Assembly: GCA_947498705.1 (NCBI GenBank) | Contig: CANMLW010000002.1 | Coordinates: forward strand, 372,001 to 436,000 | Direction of reading: 5' to 3' | Length of the DNA: 64,000 nucleotides | Source of the DNA: an uncultured Aquimarina sp. | GTDB taxonomy: Bacteria > Bacteroidota > Bacteroidia > Flavobacteriales > Flavobacteriaceae | In this document: one piece after another, positions 60,001 to 64,000 of the stretch | Position numbering within the stretch: position 1 is the first letter of the stretch | Layout of the letters: the number at the start of each line of letters is the position of its first letter | Notes under the pieces: model-generated | What the model saw: the letters and a program-made list of their open reading frames with translations, nothing else | The model's database searches: none | Told to the model about the DNA's origin: nothing | Translations under genes and position numbers: made by a program

Positions 60001-63000
60001 AGTCATACCATAATAACAGCTCAAAATTTGTCTAGTCAAACCACCACTTATAGTATTGTAAATGATGGAGGGACAGGATCCACATTAATTGGAAATGTGT
60101 TTACGGCAGGAGGTGCAGGAACGGTAATATTACGTGCTTTTACCCCTGATGATTTCTTATATAATGCTACCACAACAGATGTAACTGTTACAATAAACGG
60201 GACACCACAAACCATTACCTTTAATCCGTTGAGTGATGTTACCTATGGAGATGCAGCTTTTGATTTAACGGCTACAGCTTCTTCTGGTTTAGTAGTAAGC
60301 TATGCGAGTTCAGATCCTACGATTGCTTCAATTTCTGGTAGTACCGTTACCATTCATAAAGATGGAACGGTAAACATTACGGCTTCACAAGCTGGAGGTG
60401 GAGTGTATGATCCTGCTCCAGATGTAATACAACCATTAACAGTAAATCCTATTACATTAGTCAATCAGAACGTAGCTTTAAATACAACAGGTTCTGGGCT
60501 ATGTAGCACAACTGCAACAGTGTCTTTGGATAATACTCAGTCAAATGTAGATTATTACTTAAGAAATAATAGTGATAATACTATCATTGAAGGCCCAGTT
60601 GCTGGGACAGGAAGTGGAATTTCGTTTGCTTCAGAAGTTTTAACGGCCAATCGTACTTATAATGTCATGGCAGTACAAGGTAATCAAACCTTACCATCTG
60701 CTACTAATACATTGTTAATGTCTGGTACCCCAATGGCTAGTGTACAGGCATTAGATGCTAAAACTATAAATTTAACACAGCCAGATGGAGCATCAGCTAT
60801 TGTATCGGTTGCCAGTTCTCAATCAGGAATAAGTTATTATTTACAAGACAATACGACCAATGAAGTATTACAAGGCCCTCTTACGGGAACAGGTAGTGAT
60901 GTGTCATTTGCTTCAGATGCGATAACAGCAGATAAAACCTATAAAGTGGTAGGAACTGATGCAACTGCTAATCATGGAATTAGAACAGTATTACGTTTGG
61001 ATAATGTGGATGATTATGTAAGTATTCCGGCAATCAGTTCACATTTAAGTAATACTCAACAAGCAACTATTGAAACTTGGGTAAAAATTCCAGCAGCCGA
61101 TGCTACCGATATTAATGCTTCTATTATTTCTTTTGAGGGGTATTCAAGTTTTTTTAATCCATCAGTTACAGTTGTTCCTTTTTATATTAATATTTCAGGA
61201 GGAACTATTTTTGCGGGTCATTATGACAATGATGTTGATGATGGAGGAGCTTATAATACACCAGGATATACTTATCCTATAGATACTTGGTTTCATGTCG
61301 CAGCAACAATGAATGGACCTGCTATTAATTTCTATGTCAATGGAAACCTAATAGGTTCAACTGGGATTTATTCTGGGTTTGAATTTTTTCAATTATCATC
61401 AAACATCCGATTAGGAAGAAATTATGAAAGTACATCAAATAGTAGCAAACTGTTTGGTGGAGCGTTAGCACAAACCAGGATTTGGAACGGAATCCGTACT
61501 CAAACTGAGATTACCTCTACTATGAATACCCAGTTTACTACGCCACAAACGGGCTTGGTGTTAAATTATAATTATGATCAAACTTCTGGGACAACAGTGT
61601 CTGATGCATCAGGAAACACCAATACAGGTACCTTACAAAATGGAGCAGGCGATGCCACCAATTGGGTAAGTGATTTGTTTACAGATAGTGTTTGTGGATT
61701 TGTGCCTATGAGTAACACAGTAACAGCCACTCATTCTGCAACACAATCACAAACAATAACGTTTAATTCGTTAACAACAAAAAGCTATGGCGATGCTACT
61801 TTCGATTTAACGGCAACTTCAGATTCTGGATTACCCGTTAGTTATGTAAGTTCTGATACCTCTGTAGCGACTATTTCGGGCACTACAGTAACCATAGTAG
61901 GTGCAGGTACAACTACAATAACTGCAAGTCAAGCAGGAGATGCTACTTATACTCCTGCGATCGATGTTGCACAAGATCTAACGGTTAGTAAAAGAAATAT
62001 AGAAATCACAGCAAATGCCGTTTCAAGGGCATATGGAGATACAGATAATCTAACCTATCAAATTACTTCAGGTAGTTTAGTAAGTGGCGATGCCCTTACA
62101 GGTAGTTTGACAAGAGTGGCCGGAGAAGATGTTGGGACTTATGCGATAAATCAAGGAACCTTGAGCGCTGGTGGTAGTTATAATATAACCTTTGTGTCTA
62201 ATGATCTTACCATTACTCAAAGAGCAATTGAAGTTACCGCCGATGCCAAAACAAAAATATATGGAGATGCAGATCCTGCATTAACGTATCAGATTACTTC
62301 TGGAGCGTTACAAGGTAGTGATGCCTTTACCGGGAATTTAAACAGAATAACAGGAGATGCAGTAGGAACGTATGCGATCAATCAAGGATCATTGGCTTTA
62401 AGTAGTAACTATATATTGACATTTATTTCAGACGATTTAAGTGTTACCGCAAGAGCCATTGAAGTTACTACCGATGCAAAAACAAAAATATATGGAGACG
62501 CAGATCCCGCCTTGACCTATCAAATCACATCTGGAGTGTTACAAGGTAGTGATGCCTTTACAGGAACAGTAACAAGAGTAGCTGGAGAAATAGTAGGAAC
62601 GTATGCGATCAATCAAGGATCATTAGCTTTAAGTAGTAATTATACATTGACATTTGTATCAGATGATTTAAGTATTACTGCAAGAGCAATTGAAGTTACC
62701 GCCGATGCCAAAACAAAAGAATATGGAGATGCAGATCCGACATTAACCTATCAGGTTACTTCAGGAGTGTTACAAGGTAGTGATGCTTTTACAGGAGCAG
62801 TAACAAGAGTAACTGGAGAAGCCGTAGGAACGTATGCAATTAATCAAGGAACCTTAGCATTAAATAGTAATTATAACTTATCGTTTGTATCTAGCGATTT
62901 TGAAATTACAAAAGCAACGGTTGCAATTGTAATTAATGATTTGACACAAACGTATGATGGTACCACAAAACCAGTATCAGTAACGACAATACCAAACGGA

Positions 63001-64000
63001 TTAACAGTAGATGTTACGTATGATGGAGGAACAACGGTGCCAACAAACGCTGGTAACTATGCAGTAGTCGCAACTATAAATGATACTAATTATCAAGGAA
63101 CTTCTAACGAAACCTTAACCATCAACAAAGCAGATCAGGTAATTACTTTTGGAGCTCTAAGTGGGGCAACCTATGGAGATGTATTTAATGTAACAGCAAC
63201 ATCATCCTCTGGATTACCAGTAAGTTTTGCAAGTTCAGATACTTCTGTTGCTACAATTTCAGGGAATGAAGTGACTGTAATAAGGGTTTCTAGTGTGTCC
63301 ATAATTGCAAGTCAGGCGGGAAATTCTAATTATAATGCAGCGCCCAATGTAAGTCAGAGCTTAGGTATTTCTAGAAAAGACTTAACGGTTAGACCTGATG
63401 TAACTACCATTGAATATGGGTTGTTGGCGGATGCATCTGCAAGTATTCCAGTTATAGTTTCTGGGTTTGTAAATGGAGATACAGTGAATGATTTAAGTGG
63501 TACAGGCTTAGCCAATGTTAATTATTTTGACGGAAGTACTACTCCAAGAAATGTGGGTAATTATGTAAATGGAGCAAAAGTTAATATTACCGGAGCGGTA
63601 CCATACTTAAGCTCTAACTATAATTTTGTATATACTTTTTCAGCAATAGAGATTGTGCCACGAGAAGTTACCATCACAGCGAATGCAGGACAGTCAAAAG
63701 CTTATGGAGATACAGATCCAACACTGGCTTATACAATGACACCATTGCCAACAACAGGAACTAGCTTATATAATTTTAACACGTTTGCCTTATCAGGTAA
63801 TTTAGCAAGAGTAGCAGGAGAAAATGTAGGCACTTATGCTATTAATCAAGGTACATTAGATGCAACTACAGCTAACTATAATGTAACTTTTGTATCTGAT
63901 AATTTTGAGATTACAGAAAGAGCTATAGAGATTACTGCAGATGCCAAGAATAAAACCTATGGCGATGCTGATCCAGCATTGACGTATCAAATTACATCTG
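57001..64000 (+). CDS. Giant surface protein with FnIII-like, LamG, Big-like and MBG repeats; 3' end outside window
   Basis: The frame is open from ATG 57001 to the window edge (2333 codons). The signal peptide (SILLLFFLTLGANAIAQ) is followed by an N-domain and a series of Cys-containing FnIII-like modules (TTYYYKIYPYNNCQGY, ADMGYIVKFSDTNSFTA) to about residue 780. Big-like modules (QTITFNPLSDVTYGDAAFDL) lie near 60200, 61750 and 63140, and a LamG domain at about 60990-61660 (VLRLDNVDDYVSIP). From 61990 MBG-type repeats dominate (ADAKTKIYGDADPALTYQIT), with a YDG-like unit near 63400. The end should carry a sorting domain. It is a probable adhesin. Confidence 0.9.
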   Translation, partial: MKNYYKPLKTIKNASILLLFFLTLGANAIAQTFTEVENNNTIGVALASSQDRIYGAGNVAGTISSSESDFWVISRKADQATQMKLLVDAAYVGNNGQIDFRVWEYTGGNWGVSGSEVGTLRTSPRPNFFTHEVDLNYQNNLNGSGVSDNYYAIEVFSTSASVINYSIPLSASSLYFNFCYEFSHLTPTALQVNDADVTLNNLTINGSEDRYYIVKFSATNSFTDFTDHYIQDQALPTAAASNSYSGSGEHIAYVGTDNGAIQAAMTMTNLQRNTTYYYKIYPYNNCQGYINYNNSIASVAITTCPGTAPNTGSVNSVSPTSPTTATINTLGRPAGADADMGYIVKFSDTNSFTAPSGATLPPVSTDYSGKTGEQVVYTGAVGNGAGTTDDINQVITGLQINTEYYVKVYTYDLCGGTYNYDTTGSAVVTTNYVCAAPSSAVTNVVTSVTGATTIGIDTFTPPSNASQGTLAYIVKVSDVNLFTTPTSVPSSSSTVYNAVTGGEQVMYVGSSAAPNISVSGLISNGTYYIKVYAYNTCAGSEYFETTGSTAVSVKTCGAPVGNSELNAFREDLHWETRVSPIISNVPVGVEGQVVKINIENTFTDITGALNTLPTADVNYSGSGEQVVLAGAFPEGQAFTAQNLLPNTQYFFKIYSYTECAGVYYFSNTSDAISTYTPGVTDKLASNAVIDNYTGTAFTLASFIAAPAADNGLGIPKGYIVKMNTVNSFTPHGFRGPIPTPDADYKGGEQVMYVGSSVTPNQVITGLTPDITYYFTIYAYNDSGAPYFINSYQQTGYEFSVVNNGSLLIPTITFDDVTVNAGAPNFNLNATSDPSGGISYRMINDGGTGTTLSGTNNETVTVGSAGTVIIEALRAATATHQVAAKTMTLTITAPLATLGGGIAYEVNSGPTTLDMTTTISSNSTGAYTFEIIGGTLGYTINGNLLNLNNVAGSIVIKVTQAADANYSETVAFYSTAFYNAGFSPKTDIAHNLFDFSLNPGESHTIITAQNLSSQTTTYSIVNDGGTGSTLIGNVFTAGGAGTVILRAFTPDDFLYNATTTDVTVTINGTPQTITFNPLSDVTYGDAAFDLTATASSGLVVSYASSDPTIASISGSTVTIHKDGTVNITASQAGGGVYDPAPDVIQPLTVNPITLVNQNVALNTTGSGLCSTTATVSLDNTQSNVDYYLRNNSDNTIIEGPVAGTGSGISFASEVLTANRTYNVMAVQGNQTLPSATNTLLMSGTPMASVQALDAKTINLTQPDGASAIVSVASSQSGISYYLQDNTTNEVLQGPLTGTGSDVSFASDAITADKTYKVVGTDATANHGIRTVLRLDNVDDYVSIPAISSHLSNTQQATIETWVKIPAADATDINASIISFEGYSSFFNPSVTVVPFYINISGGTIFAGHYDNDVDDGGAYNTPGYTYPIDTWFHVAATMNGPAINFYVNGNLIGSTGIYSGFEFFQLSSNIRLGRNYESTSNSSKLFGGALAQTRIWNGIRTQTEITSTMNTQFTTPQTGLVLNYNYDQTSGTTVSDASGNTNTGTLQNGAGDATNWVSDLFTDSVCGFVPMSNTVTATHSATQSQTITFNSLTTKSYGDATFDLTATSDSGLPVSYVSSDTSVATISGTTVTIVGAGTTTITASQAGDATYTPAIDVAQDLTVSKRNIEITANAVSRAYGDTDNLTYQITSGSLVSGDALTGSLTRVAGEDVGTYAINQGTLSAGGSYNITFVSNDLTITQRAIEVTADAKTKIYGDADPALTYQITSGALQGSDAFTGNLNRITGDAVGTYAINQGSLALSSNYILTFISDDLSVTARAIEVTTDAKTKIYGDADPALTYQITSGVLQGSDAFTGTVTRVAGEIVGTYAINQGSLALSSNYTLTFVSDDLSITARAIEVTADAKTKEYGDADPTLTYQVTSGVLQGSDAFTGAVTRVTGEAVGTYAINQGTLALNSNYNLSFVSSDFEITKATVAIVINDLTQTYDGTTKPVSVTTIPNGLTVDVTYDGGTTVPTNAGNYAVVATINDTNYQGTSNETLTINKADQVITFGALSGATYGDVFNVTATSSSGLPVSFASSDTSVATISGNEVTVIRVSSVSIIASQAGNSNYNAAPNVSQSLGISRKDLTVRPDVTTIEYGLLADASASIPVIVSGFVNGDTVNDLSGTGLANVNYFDGSTTPRNVGNYVNGAKVNITGAVPYLSSNYNFVYTFSAIEIVPREVTITANAGQSKAYGDTDPTLAYTMTPLPTTGTSLYNFNTFALSGNLARVAGENVGTYAINQGTLDATTANYNVTFVSDNFEITERAIEITADAKNKTYGDADPALTYQITS
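61993..62913 (+). repeat. Tandem MBG repeats, 228-231 bp
   Basis: Units begin at 61993, 62221, 62452 and 62683; the last three are very alike in DNA (AEVTADAKTKIYGD-type starts, YAINQGSLALSSNY centres). Another MBG unit begins near 63670 and a further one is cut by the window edge. Confidence 0.85.

Overview
The window is AT-rich chromosomal DNA from a marine-type member of the Bacteroidota, most likely family Flavobacteriaceae and perhaps close to Aquimarina. The basis is the TonB-dependent receptors with carboxypeptidase-like N-domains, the T9SS type A C-terminal sorting domains, the FecI/FecR cassette, the TAnnTTTG promoter elements, the frequent TTG/GTG starts and the protein families themselves. 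No rRNA, tRNA, CRISPR array, transposase or phage module was seen.

Layout. 1-5.8 kb: the end of a hybrid histidine kinase, a convergent NtrC-type regulator, a coupled DUF4301/ArfB pair, and a small two-gene unit (40-aa membrane peptide plus 85-aa protein). 6-15.6 kb: a likely phosphate locus. A TonB-dependent receptor, a surface lipoprotein and a MORN-type protein lie divergent from a PiT-PhoU transporter followed by PhoB/PhoR-like regulators. Most of these units carry 11-bp-phased AACAWT boxes upstream. 15.6-26.3 kb: housekeeping genes (glycosyltransferase, trmB, LysE exporter, an alkyltransferase-like protein, Mrp/ApbC and NifU Fe-S proteins, metallophosphoesterase, Coa1-like protein, greA, tyrS, fasciclin lipoprotein). 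26.5-27.2 kb: three tandem small ORFs with a shared leader and a terminator. 27.5-31.9 kb: a trans-envelope signalling cassette of STN-TonB receptor, FecR anti-sigma factor and FecI-like ECF sigma factor. 32-64 kb: very large secreted, T9SS-linked surface proteins of 2253, 2431, 959 and more than 2333 residues, with small partners and two membrane-anchored TPR-LuxR regulators.

Main discovery. A bipartite motif, AGGGTA-N13-CTGTAT (one site has AGGGTT), with a constant 13-nt spacer and an A-rich upstream flank, lies in the correct orientation before five transcription units: fecR-TonB receptor, the 2431-aa beta-propeller/fibrinogen-like/lectin protein, the 959-aa fibre protein with its T9SS partner, the second TPR-LuxR regulator, and the giant MBG-repeat protein at the window edge. 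It looks like an ECF promoter. The simplest reading is that the adjacent FecI-like sigma factor controls its own anti-sigma/receptor operon and a set of giant surface proteins, so a TonB receptor would govern adhesion or surface display rather than only nutrient uptake. This is inference from sequence. The 2253-aa protein lacks the motif.

Other points of interest are the tandem 28-aa peptide genes, the Pho-box-like phased repeats, eukaryote-like lectin and fibrinogen domains in one adhesin, and several dispersed palindromic repeats around the giant genes.
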